From Siphonodentalium dalli (lineage: Eukaryota > Mollusca > Scaphopoda > Gadilida > Siphonodentaliidae): a stretch of DNA of 64,000 nt. Location: the NCBI GenBank assembly GCA_032622095.1, contig CP136068.1, forward strand, positions 127,291,989 to 127,355,988, written 5' to 3'. The translations under genes were made by a program, and so were the position numbers. Under the pieces are notes generated by a model, which saw only the letters and a list, made by a program, of their open reading frames with translations, was not told the origin of the DNA and searched no databases. This document shows, piece after piece, positions 31,373-42,319 of the stretch; the stretch's first letter is position 1, and each line of letters starts with the position of its first letter.

Positions 31373-31689
31373 GGTAGTTGAGAATGCATGAATAATATCA
31401 TGAGGGAAGCTTTTAAAAGAAACATGATCTTTTCAATCTAATGAATTCATGTAGTCTCATATGTATAGAATATTCCATATCAAATAGGTGTAATAAAATG
31501 AATATCAAATTGATATGAAGACAGCAACAAATATCAACTGAACTGTAACAAACAGTGATCACTGACAATGAAACCACAAAGTGTGCACAATATTGTAATT
31601 TACCAAAGACTAGTGGCCAAAATATTTAGAGATTGGAGTAAAAGCCATGAGTTCATCCTCAGTCTGGTTTATATCCGATTTTTTGTCAA

Positions 31690-31989
31690 TTAAAGGGGTA
31701 CTGTACCCTAAATCAGGTCATTTATGGGACCATCTCCTTTTATACTTAACAGAATATATGCAACAAATGAATATATTTGAGCCATGGATGAGTGCAAAAT
31801 ACACTATGACTGGAGTCATAAATTCATTTTCATTATAATTACTATGTTTTTTTTGCATCATTCATGGAGCACACAAGTGTATTTTGCACTAATCCATGGC
31901 TCAAATTAATTCATATGTTGCATATATTCTGTTGAATATAAAATAGATGGTCCGTAAATAGCGGGATTCAGTGTACAGTACCCCGTTAA
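31690..31989. mobile_element. TTAA-flanked palindromic MITE
   Basis: Ends TTAAAGGGGTACTGTACCC and TACAGTACCCCGTTAA. Arms share ATATATGCAACAAATGAATA and GAGCCATGGAT in inverted order. The loop is near 31840. Confidence 0.7.
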
Positions 31990-32253
31990 CATAATTTCAT
32001 TGATTCACTGTTATTTGAGCAGAACATTGCAACAGACAAAACAGATTGATTGATAAATACAGAGTAGGTGGGATAACTCTAGTGTTTATCGGTAATTTTG
32101 TGTAGACCCACATGTTCGTAGAAATCAGATATAAAAATACTTCAATGCACGACAAACTTCATCCGATCTCCATACAGTATGCCTAGAGGTCAAGGGTCGA
32201 GGAGTCGAGAATGGTTTTTACAAAAATGATTCATAGCATATACATATACGGCC

Positions 32254-32470
32254 TACAGTAATGCTCTAAATAATCGACCCCTTAACCACAGCAGAATTAT
32301 GGGTAATTTTTCAGGATTTAGTCGGAAATATGGCTAGTTGCCATTCATCGGAAAGCTCTCCCTGAGAGCTTTCCGATGAATGGCAACAAGCCATATTTCC
32401 GACGAAATCCTGAAAAATTACCCATAATTCTGCTGTGGTTAAGGGGTCGATTATTTAGAGCATTACGGTA
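32254..32470. mobile_element. B-type hairpin MITE, copy 3
   Basis: TACAGTAATGCTCTAAATAA to GAGCATTACGGTA; the palindrome is nearly perfect through the centre CTCTCCCTGAGAG. Confidence 0.9.
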
Positions 32471-32910
32471 CATATTCAGTTATCTCTACAAACCATTGTA
32501 TTCTGAGACACATGATGATCTAAAGTGTGACAACAAAGTAGACATTAAATTATTATAGCAAGTCTTAACGTGCATCTCCAATATTCTTCAGTAACAAATT
32601 AGATATATTCCATCATTTTATTGTATTTTCTTTTCATATGTTCTGATTACAAAAGATAGTTATATCTGAATGCTATCCTTGGGGATTTCATCATTATAGA
32701 GTAGGTATGGTTGGAATGGTGACACAAAAAGTATTCCAGTAAAATAATTTTAAGGTATTCCACTAGCTGTTCCAATGTGAATCAGTTGGGCTCCAGAACA
32801 GATAAGCTATGATTCAGAATGACAAACACGAAGTTACGGGCGATATCACATCAGTTATGCAAGCCAAAGAAAACAATATGTGTAGTTGGGTTTTTCCTAC
32901 CGACCACAGT
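32471..32910. other. Intergenic, no gene
   Basis: Nothing recognised; AT-rich. Confidence 0.35.
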
Positions 32911-33170
32911 TTAACCCTATCATGACTGGAGCTTCCTAAAATTTTGCGAAAACCCTGTGCCAATGCATTCTCTTATATATGCGAGTCTCCCATCACATAT
33001 GTCTCGCATATGTAAGAGGATACATTGGCCTAACAATATTTACCTTGGCTTACAAGGTGAAGGCAAATATTGTTAGGCCAATGTATTCTCTTATATATGT
33101 GAGGTTCCCTATGTGAGACTCACATATATAAGAGAATGCATTGGCACAGGGTTTTCGCCAACTTCTAGAA
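32911..33170. mobile_element. D-type TTAA MITE, expanded hairpin
   Basis: Left end TTAACCCTATCATGACTGGA. The interior has the ATGCATTCTCTTATATATGC hairpin twice plus a second palindrome GGCCTAACAATATTTACCTT / AATATTGTTAGGCC. The right end is eroded. Confidence 0.65.
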
Positions 33171-33529
33171 ACTAACTAGTTATTTTTTTTAAGTCAAAGA
33201 ATAGGATTTTCACACAAAACAATCTGTATTCAATAATGCAATTGATGTACATGAGTCAAACTTAAACACAAATAAACAAATTTAGAATACTAGATATGGA
33301 CTCTAAATTTTTCTGACACGTAAACCCAACCAAACATTTAATTTTCTTTGGCCAAATTTTGAACGCTTGTTCCCTGCACACATTGCACTGTCCAGTTAAT
33401 GAACGTTGTAAGAAGTCGGGTTTTTCTGGCACTAAACGAGAGTTAACACCACAGGAACATCTGTCCAAGTAATATATTGAACACACCCTGCAATTAGACG
33501 TATCCTTCCAATGATGAAACTCCAGAGGC

Positions 33530-33574
33530 TCAAGTCGTTGGGGCGTCTTGCCAATTAGTTTCGACAAGTGGAAC
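33530..33574 (-). CDS. COBL-like gene, last coding exon
   Basis: The acceptor is tttgtttcag/GTTCCAC at 33574. In phase 0 from the previous exon it gives VPLVETNWQDAPTT and a stop, extending the WH2 motif (LRK-VP). In another phase the same exon stays open for over 100 codons with many cysteines, but that frame does not join the WH2 exon, so it is probably 3' untranslated sequence. Confidence 0.55.
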   Translation of the reverse strand, partial: VPLVETNWQDAPTT

Positions 33575-33610
33575 CTGAAACAAAATCCAAAGACATCATG
33601 AATAAGACAT

Positions 33611-33856
33611 TTAACCCTTTGAGTGCCAGGGGCCGATCTCATCGGCCCTAAACCTACAAAATAAGTCTGTTAAAGAATATAAGAATAAATTATTAAAATT
33701 GTAAAAAATTGTTAAAAAAAAATTAAAAAATTGTTAGGCCAATGCATTATCTTATATATGCGAGGCGACCTATGGTCGACTCGCATATATAAGAGAATGC
33801 ATTGGCACAGGGTATATGGGTTGATACAAAAATCTACCTGGCACTCAAAGGGTTAA
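33611..33856. mobile_element. C-type TTAA MITE, minus orientation
   Basis: Full copy with TTAA flanks, 37 bp upstream (in gene orientation) of the last COBL-like exon acceptor, so it lies within the final intron. Confidence 0.85.
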
Positions 33857-34161
33857 TACTCCAGAAAGTGCCCAGCTATTTCCCTTATATAGAATCCCTA
33901 TTCTAATTCTGTGGGTGTTTCCTGGTGGGTTAGTATCACTTTGCAGACATGCCGCAGGTGATTAACTGAAGGTGCGATCGCCTGTGTTGTTACAATGCTG
34001 GCAATTAGGCCGATCTAAGTTAAGTTTTGTGTCCAGGCCACCTTGAGCTTGTTAATACTAAGGCCATGATAACAGTTGTCACTTGTTTGTCGCGCATATG
34101 TATGTAACAGTAACTAATCTTCACCATGAATATCTAGTGTTGTGTCCAGGCCACCTTAAAC
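33857..34161. other. Intronic sequence
   Basis: Within the last COBL-like intron. A direct duplication GTGTCCAGGCCACCTT occurs at 34030 and 34141. Nothing else was seen. Confidence 0.4.
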
Positions 34162-34580
34162 CTGTTTTTTTTACCCTGTGCCAATGCATTCTCTTATATA
34201 TGCGAGTCGACCATAGGTCGCCTCGCATATATAAGAGAATGCATTGGCCTAACAATTTTTTACAATTTTAATAAAAAATTTTTTTTATTCTTTAACAATT
34301 TTATAATTTCACCCATACAGAGCCCCAGACAAACATGAGCAGAGGACACTTCTATATGCTTCTATATATGTGTGGGGCTCCCTGCAGGGTAATGGATGTT
34401 TTTTATTTTATGTCCTAAAAATTGTAAGAAACATATTTAAAAAAAATGATAAAAAATTGTTAGGCCAATGCATTCTCTTATATATGCGAGGCGACCTATG
34501 GTCGACTCGCATATATAAGAGAATGCATTGGCACAGGGTAAAAAAATCCCGACTTTCGACTGGATTTGATATGGCGGGTC
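34162..34580. mobile_element. E-type double-hairpin MITE, left end truncated
   Basis: Two copies of the CCAATGCATTCTCTTATATA hairpin, in inverted relation, flank a central GAGCCCCAGACA ... TGTGGGGCTC palindrome. The right end is TCCCGACTTTCGACTGGATT then GGCGGGTC. The left equivalent is missing. The complete copy is at 46518-46972. Confidence 0.75.
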
Positions 34581-34589
34581 ACATATAAA

Positions 34590-34870
34590 ATTTATTAACT
34601 AAGTGCACTAAATTTTATTCCAGCCGAGCTTTAGCGAAGCTCGAATAAAATTTAGTGGATGAGGTTAATAAATTTTGTATAGAATTGCGACGAATTTGAG
34701 ATCCATGTTATCACATAATCATATTTTACCAAGGAAAAATGATATCGAAATGGCTGGGGTTAAAACAAAAATTAATATTAATTTCCTTATCACAACCAGA
34801 GGAAGTAAAGACACCTTCAAGAAAAAATAGAGTTCCATTTTAAATGTGTCTTTTCATGTTGACAAAATTG
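34590..34870. repeat. Dispersed repeat M, plus copy
   Basis: Contains CACTAAATTTTATTC ... GAATAAAATTTAGTG, a hairpin, then TTGTATAGAATTGCGACGAA and AATGTGTCTTTTCATGTTGA. The inverted copy lies at 53515-53825, inside a different intron of the same gene. Confidence 0.65.
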
Positions 34871-34954
34871 ATCAACTAGCCTTATCACCCATGTATATCT
34901 CATAGTCAACACTAAATAACACAACATAAATCGAATATCATAATTATGTTCTAA

Positions 34955-35390
34955 TTAAAGGTACTCAATCCGATGGTCCCCATATCATCAGATTCCAACA
35001 ACAACAACACTTTTTGAAATGCCGCTTCAGTTATTAGAATCGAGTAATTATCCAAAAATAATGCTAACCAGTCAACTATAGTATAAAATTGTCCAAAACT
35101 GTTATTTATCACCATTTTGTTCAATGCAATTTTGCCCATTTGTCAAATAACTGACACAAAAAAGCCATATCTAGAGTTATTCATCTTCATTAGCAATTCG
35201 GTCCAAGACCGTTTCTCATCAACTGTTTACTTAAAATTATCTGTGGTGAAAATAATAGATTTCAAACATTGATATCTGATCACTCTGAGCTTTCATGGGT
35301 GGGTTCCTCGACTCGAATCAAAATTTTGTTTACCCCCGGAGCCAAGGAAATAGTAATTAGTGAGCGTTAATTCAGGTTATGCATCTTTAT
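34955..35390. mobile_element. G-type MITE
   Basis: Left end TTAAAGGTACTCAATCCGA. Contains GCCGCTTCAGTTATTAGAAT and GGTTCCTCGACTCGAATCAA as in the 19526 copy. The right end is diverged. Confidence 0.65.
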
Positions 35391-35402
35391 CATAATAATA
35401 AA

Positions 35403-35656
35403 CAAGCCTTGAAATAGGGTGTCTGTCATTTGCAGAATGAAGTCCCCAGAGGGTGAATTTAGTGATGCTACCCGACATAGCAGGCTAGCATCACCAAATT
35501 CACCCTCTGGGAACCTCATTCTGTTGAGGTGTAAGCAGAATGAGGTCCCCAGAGAGTGAATTTGGTGATGCTAGCCCGCTATGCAGGGTAGCATCACTAA
35601 ATTCACCCTCTGGGGACCTCATTCTGCAAATGACAGACATCCTATTTCAAGGCTTG
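35403..35656. mobile_element. Family A MITE, palindromic short form
   Basis: CAAGCCTTGAAATAGGGTGT and ACATCCTATTTCAAGGCTTG bound two back-to-back A hairpins (35437-35525 and 35538-35628), making the whole a large palindrome. Confidence 0.8.
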
Positions 35657-35782
35657 ATAATAAAGTTTCAGCAGTGACATCAACATCATTGCGCTAAGCT
35701 CTTATGTCACTATGTATGCCGATAATAGACGTGTGCCTTCCTAAAAAATATATGGCCGGGTTTAGGGGCTAATTATATGTGA

Positions 35783-36001
35783 TACACTAATGCCCTAAGT
35801 AATCGACTCCTTAACCACAGCAGAATTATGGGTAACTTTTCAGGATTTAGTCGGAAATATGGCTTGTTTTGCCATTCATCGGAAAGCTCTCCCCGAGAGC
35901 TTTCCGATGAATGGCAACAAGCCATATTTCCAACTAAATCCTGAAAAGTTACCCATAATTCTGCTGTGGTTAAGGAGTCGATAACTTAGGGCATTACTGT
36001 A
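35783..36001. mobile_element. B-type hairpin MITE, copy 4
   Basis: TACACTAATGCCCTAAGTAA to TTAGGGCATTACTGTA. It ends 20 bp from the donor of the WH2-encoding exon (36021). Confidence 0.9.
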
Positions 36002-36020
36002 AATAAAAAGTTTATTATAC

Positions 36021-37444
36021 CTTCCTGAGGTTCTTGCCGAATCCTCGTATTGCGAACATGAGCCCCTCTCTTGGATCCATCTGTGGTTTGAACCGAGGAT
36101 CGTCTTTATGCCTGTTACTGACCGAGGGCTTCGCTGGTTTTGCCGTCGTCGTTGCAAAAAATGGTGGAGGTGGAGGGGCAGCAGGAGCAGCATTTTGTGG
36201 TGATGATTGCGTGAGTGTGAATTTTGACTCCATGTTCTTAATAACTTCCATTTCGCGATTCTGTTGTTCAGTTAACGCCTGCATGCACTGCTGAATTTGT
36301 TCCATAAGTTGTTGTTGTATTCGTAAATTCTCCTGCATTTGATCGGGGCCGACGTTATGTTGCTGTAAGAGTTTCTGATTTTCCAATAGTTGTTGCTGCC
36401 ATCTTGCCATTTGTTGCTGAATTTCGATTTGCGATGACATCGGAGATGGTTCACGATTTACGGGTGATGAATAAACATTTGTAAGCGAGTCTCGCTTCGA
36501 TTTTAACAATTTATCGTCCAATCTACTATTATCACCATAGTCCTCTACGAAAGATTTACGCTTCTGTAAAACATTCTGCAACTCTTTGCCAACCATTTTG
36601 TTTTTCTCCTCGAATGATAAATTAATCGTCGATGATGTCACATAAGATGGTGAGCTAGGACTAAAGTCAAGAGTTCTTGATGTACCTCGATTAATTGGAT
36701 GAGCAATTTGTGAAATTGATTTCTCCTCGAGAACAGTTTCTGTCTCACCTTCAGAACGAGGCGAAAAGTTAAGTTCGGAACACCTGTTATTAACATCGTC
36801 TTTACTAGGCGTTGTACTCTCGCTAGGTCCTTCGCTAACAAGAGATAATAATGAAACGTTCCCACTGTATCTGTCATTGGAAGCACTCGTGTTAAATGAT
36901 GTCTGTGATCTGTCCACAAGAACTGGTTTTTTAGCAGGTTTTGGGACAGTATAGTTAACATTCCGTAAATCAGAAAGAGTTATAACAAACTCCTCTTTCT
37001 CTTTTGGAGGCTCGTTTATTTTTGATTGTTTATTTTCAAAGCGTGATTGGTTCATTCTTCTTCCGAAGTCTGAATCGCGCTCATTAAATGTCACACGGTT
37101 CGTTGCTATGGGAAGGGTATACACAATCTCTTCTATTGTTTCTGTCCATTCCTCTTCCTCCTCGTCATTCACATTGTCTTCTGCTCGAGAAGGCTTATCA
37201 GATATATCATCATCGTCATAGAAATCATCCTTGAATTTTATTGGCTTAGTCTTATCTCTGTTGTCAAACTTGTCAGTAATTTCCGAAACTTCAAAATCAA
37301 CAGATGTTCTGCCGGTTTCTTCTGCTGTACTCCTTGGAGTCTCCAGATGTTGGTCATTCACTGAATCATCATCATTCGGTAAATTAAGTTTCGACATTTT
37401 GTTAACGAATGTAGCCATCTCAGATTCGTAATGGTCGGGCACTT
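36021..37444 (-). CDS. COBL-like gene, large exon with coiled coil and WH2 motif
   Basis: The acceptor is ttccttttcag/AAGTGCC at 37444 (entered in phase 1) and the donor AAG/gtataata at 36021 (phase 0). The exon encodes 474 codons plus two bases. In order: a charged acidic segment (SDKPSRAEDNVNDEEEEEW), serine-rich linkers, a Q-rich coiled coil (QQQMARWQQQLLENQKLLQQ and MEQIQQCMQALTEQQNRE), a short proline run (APAAPPPPPFF) and a C-terminal WH2-type motif (EGLMFAIRGFGKNLRKV). WH2 motifs of Cordon-bleu proteins bind actin monomers and drive filament nucleation; a single C-terminal WH2 recalls COBLL1 or invertebrate COBL. The alternative reading has a stop one codon past the donor, ending the protein at ...LRKV. 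Family assignment rests on this motif plus the basic proline-rich exon upstream. Confidence 0.8.
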
Positions 37445-37589
37445 CTGAAAAGGAAATAATTAGAGGTGACTATGAATCATGTTATCAAAGTCCAGATACC
37501 CAAACAAAAATATACATGGCTTGTTTGAAGTATTGTCCAAAGTGTGCGTGTCAGACCAGTATTAAAAATATCTATATTTGCAGTTACCC

Positions 37590-37965
37590 TGACCACATTG
37601 TTCTGTGGGTCGGTAGGGACCTCATTCTGCTTAGGCCTCATCTTCCCTGGAAAGTTTCTTTATTATCAAATTTCTATAGAAACTTCTTCACATTAGATTC
37701 TATTTCTTTTTTAGTTTAGTTTCTATATCTCCAAATTGGCAGACGACATATTGAATAATCGAGGTTCCCAATGGTTGTTTGTACATCACAATATTCACCA
37801 TTTGAGAACTTCAATCTGAGTCTATGTCTCCCATAGCAGATGAGGCCATGCAGAATGAGGTTCCCCAGAAGGTGAATTTGGTGATGTTAGCCCACTGTGT
37901 GGGATAGCATAACTAAATTCACCCTCTGGGGACATCATTCTGCAAATGGCAGCCACACTAAACTC
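37590..37965. mobile_element. Family A MITE, long form
   Basis: Left ACCTCATTCTGCTTAGGCCT. The body has GAAACTTCTTCACATTAGAT and TCGAGGTTCCCAATGG. Right hairpin at 37853-37945, ending CTGCAAATGGCAGCCACAC. Lies in a COBL-like intron, 145 bp upstream of the large exon in gene orientation. Confidence 0.75.
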
Positions 37966-38784
37966 AGGTTTGGCCGCCTGCATTGCAATACATATCTTTA
38001 CATCTGACATTGGATACAAAGTAGGGGCTACAAGCCTGCAATGATGTGGAACTTCACGTTGCAATGCGCAACGCGATGGCGATGTTTATATTACGCTACG
38101 ATGTGCATCATGTTGCAGATTGTTAATTGCCACTATGAATTAGTTCAGCCTTCATTCAGGAATCAAGTTGCCAACTGCCCACATGGCAACTTCAACCTGA
38201 TTCCTGCAATTAGTAAGGGTAAATTTATTTTATTGATGAAATTGATATGTCACTCAGGGAACAACTGTTGATAAACTGAATAATTTATTGTTGTCAGATA
38301 GCAATTCATGAGTTTTAGATGCAAAAGATTAATTTTCTTAAATTGTGATACATCACATCAGACATTCACTATGCATAACAAAAATGTGATGCATTGAAAT
38401 CATTGAATCATTGCAGCCAAGTGTCAGCAGGTAAAACAAACCATATCTTTATTATGGCCTCAGTGGGGAGAGAGAAAATATAAAAACATACCTACATCGA
38501 AGCATTTTGTCAGTATTTTGAGACATACTTTATTTATTTGCCATACCTTTGAGATGCAACCTAGTTTTAATTTCATGTTAATGCATGGGTAAATTTGTTT
38601 TCTATGTTTGTATGGCCTATCTATAACATATTCAGGGAAAATCCAGAGATGCTGGTTCTTGTCCAAAGTATTAAACCTTATAGGGCATTTTCTGGTCCAT
38701 TAACAGTTTTTCAGGGCATTTCAAACAGTGTAACGTCATTGAACACTGGCCGATAATGGGACGCTTTGTTCATTATCGGCTCGC
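37966..38784. other. Intronic sequence, no exon recognised
   Basis: Contains a hairpin AGGAATCAAGTTGCC / GGCAACTTCAACCTGATTCCT near 38157-38205; otherwise nothing. Confidence 0.4.
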
Positions 38785-38940
38785 TGGCATTATAGTTTAT
38801 CTACGGCCCTCTCGGAATGATTATAACAGCCCTTTATCCTATTAGTGGCCCTCGACTCCGTCTCGGATGGCTTATAGGTCTTCTCGCAATTAATCATTCC
38901 GAGAGGCCGGTTAATAAACCATAGTGCCCTAAAAATCATG
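38785..38940. repeat. Palindromic repeat
   Basis: GGCATTATAGTTTATCTACG, then CCCTCTCGGAATGATTA, is inverted as TAATCATTCCGAGAGGCCGG and TTAATAAACCATAGTGCCC. Confidence 0.7.
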
Positions 38941-39142
38941 TTATTGTTATACTATCATTACAGACTTTTTTTTTTAGCCTAGATTAAAATAGTTAAATTA
39001 ACAACACATTCCTCATTATCAAGTTTTAATTTTACGCAAAACATTGATTGCATGCTTCTGAAATTTACCTTGGCTGAAAAATGGAGAACAAAAGTACTTT
39101 TGCCTCGGTATATACTACTATTAGGCGATAGGTGATGCTACT

Positions 39143-39358
39143 TACAGTAATGCCTAAATAATCGACTCCTTAACCACAGCAGAATTAAGGGTAATTTTTC
39201 AGGATTTAGTCGGAAATATGGCTTGTTGCCATTCAATGGAAAGCTCTCAGTGAAAGCTTTCCGATGAATGGCAACAAGCCATATTTCCGACTGAATCCTG
39301 AAAGATTACCCATAATTCTGCTGTGGTTAAGGAGTCGATTATTTATGGAATTACTGTA
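39143..39358. mobile_element. B-type hairpin MITE, copy 5
   Basis: TACAGTAATGCCTAAATAAT to TTATGGAATTACTGTA, with a few arm mismatches. Confidence 0.9.
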
Positions 39359-40240
39359 CCAAGGCTATCCAAATTATTATTATTGGTACTTTAATAAAAA
39401 TTGTTTAACAAATTTAATTTGAGAGCAAAAGTCTTTTCCCCATATGCAAATTGTCATAACATATTGCATATATCATATGCATCAACGGAAAGATGTAAAG
39501 ACAGCTAGACTAATGTGAGGGTATCTTAAAAAGGTGCCGAAGTTTTGAAACATGAAAATTGATTGCCTTCAATGAGGACATTCTATACTTGACATAATAA
39601 AATTATGTTCTTATTCTGTCTGTTAACTGCAAGAAAACTGATTGCTGTATTTTAGTTTTCAGCTTCAGGCAGACATAAATATAGTTTGTTGATAACAAAT
39701 ACACATGCATGATTACAGGAGTAGGTGAATAACAAATTATTGTTATAAAATACAGCAATATACGCACATTTGAGCAAAATAAATACAAAGCTAATTGAAG
39801 CATGAACATGAACATCCATCACAAATGGGTGTATTGTTGTGAATGTCATGTCAATCTCTTAAAGAAGGTCTGTTTCTTCTTAAACATGTTTTATTTAGCT
39901 TTCATGGTGTAAAATAATAAATATGAGTCGAAGACACCAGTGTGGAAATGCTTCTATCAATTAATATTGATTTAAAATCAATATATTCTTATATAATCAA
40001 GTGGGAGATTTTTTCATTACTATTTAAAATTTTTAAATAGAGTTATGCCCCATGATGTGCTCTGAATGATCCCAAGCCATAAAATGTCCCAAATTGATTG
40101 TATGTATATTTACCAGAAAATTCGAAATAAAATCAATATTATATACCAGAAATAAAATCAATATTAATTGATAGAAGCGTTTCCGGACAGGGATCTTCGA
40201 TTCATATTTCTTATTTCATACCCAGGAAATTATATTATAC
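39359..40240. other. Intronic sequence, no exon recognised
   Basis: AT-rich. CAATATTAATTGATAGAAGC near 40155 is an inverted partner of GCTTCTATCAATTAATATTG near 39951, implying a fold-back of about 220 bp. Confidence 0.45.
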
Positions 40241-40457
40241 CTGTTATTGGAATTGACAGACCTTCTTCAATGGGGTGACCCCCCTCAAGAATTTCACAGG
40301 TCTGAGCCATCAGTACTTCATTTAAGCATTTATTTATAAAATTTATAGAAAGAGATAGACCATCTTTAACAGACAGTAAAGTTGATCCTGGCACTATATA
40401 TATCGTAGTTTTTGTGTAGTTATCTTTCCTGAAAACAGTAACTTTTAAGATAGCCGT
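40241..40457 (-). CDS. COBL-like gene, 217-bp exon
   Basis: The acceptor is aattgtgcag/ACGGCT at 40457 and the donor AACAG/gtataata at 40241. It encodes TAILKVTVFRKDNYTK, IVPGSTLLSVKDG and ILEGGHPIEEGLSIPITG. It must be entered in phase 0 and leaves in phase 1, matching the next exon. Entry directly from the 41499 exon would hit a stop after a dozen codons, so an intervening exon is required. No domain recognised. Confidence 0.55.
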
Positions 40458-40583
40458 CTGCACAATTCTGTGTAAATTTATTCACTAGTTCCCTTAGAAA
40501 TGTTCAGCAATCCATGGCTATGGAAGGTTTTTTTTTCATGTTTGGGTAATTAAACAATACATGTACTATGTATATACAAAACA

Positions 40584-40730
40584 TACAGTAATGTCCTAAA
40601 TAATCGACCCCAAACCACACCAAAAAGAGCTTTCCGATGAATACCAACAAGCCATATTTCCGACTAAATCCTGAAAAATTTCCCATAATTCTGCTGTGGT
40701 TAAAGGGTCATATACTTCGGGCATTACTGT
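40584..40730. mobile_element. B-type hairpin MITE, copy 6, internally deleted
   Basis: TACAGTAATGTCCTAAATAA to TTCGGGCATTACTGT; most of the left arm is missing. Confidence 0.8.
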
Positions 40731-40899
40731 GACTGCATAAATAAATAAATGTATATACAATTAAGCAAAGTGTGCTTGTAAAGGAACAGACAATTACATC
40801 TTATTTATCATTTCCAATAAAGATCATTCTGCAAAAACTATAAAATTGACACAACTATTAATTATTAACAAATGTAAGAATTTTATTGAGAACTGGTGA

Positions 40900-41125
40900 A
40901 ATTCTGTGAGGTATTTATAGTAATTTCCAACCTGACACCCCACTAAGGTTGGAAAATTTCCAACTAATTTCAGTCAATTTTGTTTTACCAAAAGTAGGAA
41001 AATATGCAAATTCCCCACTAATAAATTGTCAGAAAACCAATACATGAGAACAATTTCAACCTATTGTTGGTGTGAAATTTCTAACTAATGTTGTGTCAGG
41101 TATGAAATTTCCAACTGTTGAAAAT
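40900..41125. repeat. Cluster of AAATTTCCAACTAAT words
   Basis: TTTCCAACT(A/G)-type words recur at about 40924, 40957, 41076 and 41106, with TTGGAAA complements nearby. This is a degenerate local repeat in an intron. Confidence 0.45.
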
Positions 41126-41131
41126 TTTGAC

Positions 41132-41202
41132 CGAAGTTATGATTGTAATATTTTCTTTGGCTATTTCAAAAACATCTGGCCATCGACAGCGTGATTCCTG
41201 AT
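41132..41202 (-). CDS. COBL-like gene, candidate 71-bp exon
   Basis: The acceptor is aatgtcgtag/ATCAGG at 41202 and a weak donor TCG/gtcaaaat at 41132. Entered in phase 1 from the 41499 exon it reads (G/D)QESRCRWPDVFEIAKENI and TIITS, and leaves in phase 0, exactly what the 40457 exon needs. Together with that exon it forms a frame-preserving 288-bp pair. Proposed from frame logic; the donor is poor. Confidence 0.4.
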
Positions 41203-41254
41203 CTACGACATTAAAAACATAAAAACGAATGAAAAGAACATGATAACAATAAGT

Positions 41255-41456
41255 TACAGTAATGCCTTAAATAATCGACTCCTTAACCACAGCAGAACTA
41301 TTGGTAATTTTTCAGGAAAATATGGATTGTTGCCATTCATCGGAAAGCTCTCACTGAGAGCTTTCCGATGAATGGCAACAAGCCATATTTCTGACTAAAT
41401 TCTGAAAAGTTACCTAATTCTGCAGTGGTTAAGGAGTCGATTATTTAGTGCATTTA
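41255..41456. mobile_element. B-type hairpin MITE, copy 7
   Basis: Starts TACAGTAATGCCTTAAATAA; the right end is truncated at GTGCATTTA. It fills about 200 of the 296 bp between the 41499 and 41202 exons. Confidence 0.85.
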
Positions 41457-41498
41457 AAGACTGTAAAGAAAACAAAAAGTTAGAAGGGAATCGCATAC

Positions 41499-41684
41499 CA
41501 TCATTCCCAGTATAAAACGTATCCTCGTCGGGGAAACGTCTGCCGTCATAAGTGTAATCATCAGGGTCTATATTAGGCATATAAGCCTCTTCACCAACAG
41601 CAACAGCTAGCGCAAACGATAAGCTGACGTCTTCGATTGTATCTATCGACGTCCGGCTAATTCTGCTATCGGCACGGTTATGGA
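41499..41684 (-). CDS. COBL-like gene, 186-bp exon
   Basis: The acceptor is ctccttctaacag/TCCATAAC at 41684 and the donor GATG/gtatgcga at 41499. Phase 1 in and phase 1 out. Encodes HNRADSRISRTSIDTIED, a short small-residue stretch (SLSFALAVAVGEEAYM) and DDYTYDGRRFPDEDTFYTG. No domain recognised; both splice sites are good. Confidence 0.7.
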
Positions 41685-41734
41685 CTGTTAGAAGGAGAGA
41701 GTACATGCATCATTAATATTGCATCTTACATCCC

Positions 41735-41870
41735 GCTAAGCCATGCTTAATGAAAAATGTAAGACGCAACCACAAAGCTACAGAGAGGCAGCATGCAGGC
41801 TATAAAGTAAATGAGGTATTGATTTTTCCTTCTATTATTCTTATTGTGAAGTTGGGGTATCTTGGAGTAG
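41735..41870. repeat. Local duplicate T, copy 1
   Basis: Shares AGAGGCAGCA, TATTGATTTTT(C)CTTCTATTAT and GTATGACAGTTC-like text with 43195-43345; probably an intronic duplication. Confidence 0.55.
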
Positions 41871-41896
41871 AGGTGTGACAGTTCCAATTGTATTAA

Positions 41897-42078
41897 TTAA
41901 CACTTTCATGATGGAGAGCATTGGTGCAGCATTAAAGATCCTGTGCCAGTGCATTCTCTTATATATGCGAGTCTCCTATAGGGAACCTCGCATATATAAG
42001 TGAACGCATGGCTTCATTCAATGCATTGGCACAGGGTTTTTGAAAAAATTCAGGAAGCACCTGTCTTGAAAGGGTTAA
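41897..42078. mobile_element. D-type TTAA MITE
   Basis: TTAACACTTTCATGATGG to GAAAGGGTTAA, with the CTCTTATATATGCGAG core hairpin. Confidence 0.7.
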
Positions 42079-42319
42079 GAATCCCTCCTGCTTTGGGTCA
42101 CAGTTTTGCTGAATTCATCATTGTTGAATGATATCGTGCAAAAAGACATCCAGAATCTCCCAAAGGTGCAAAATGTCACCCAGCATCTTGAAATCTCATC
42201 CAGAACTCAATTTTAGATTAGTCGACCGTCTGCTAATTATTATTACAATACTAGTAAGTATTTGTTTTTGTTAGGAGTGGAATTTCAATGGGCATTCCAT
42301 TCCTTTCGCTTTGAGTTTG

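Noticed and set aside
33262-33529. Cysteine-rich minus frame overlapping the last COBL-like exon
   Set aside because: The phase does not match the WH2 exon donor; treated as 3' untranslated sequence.
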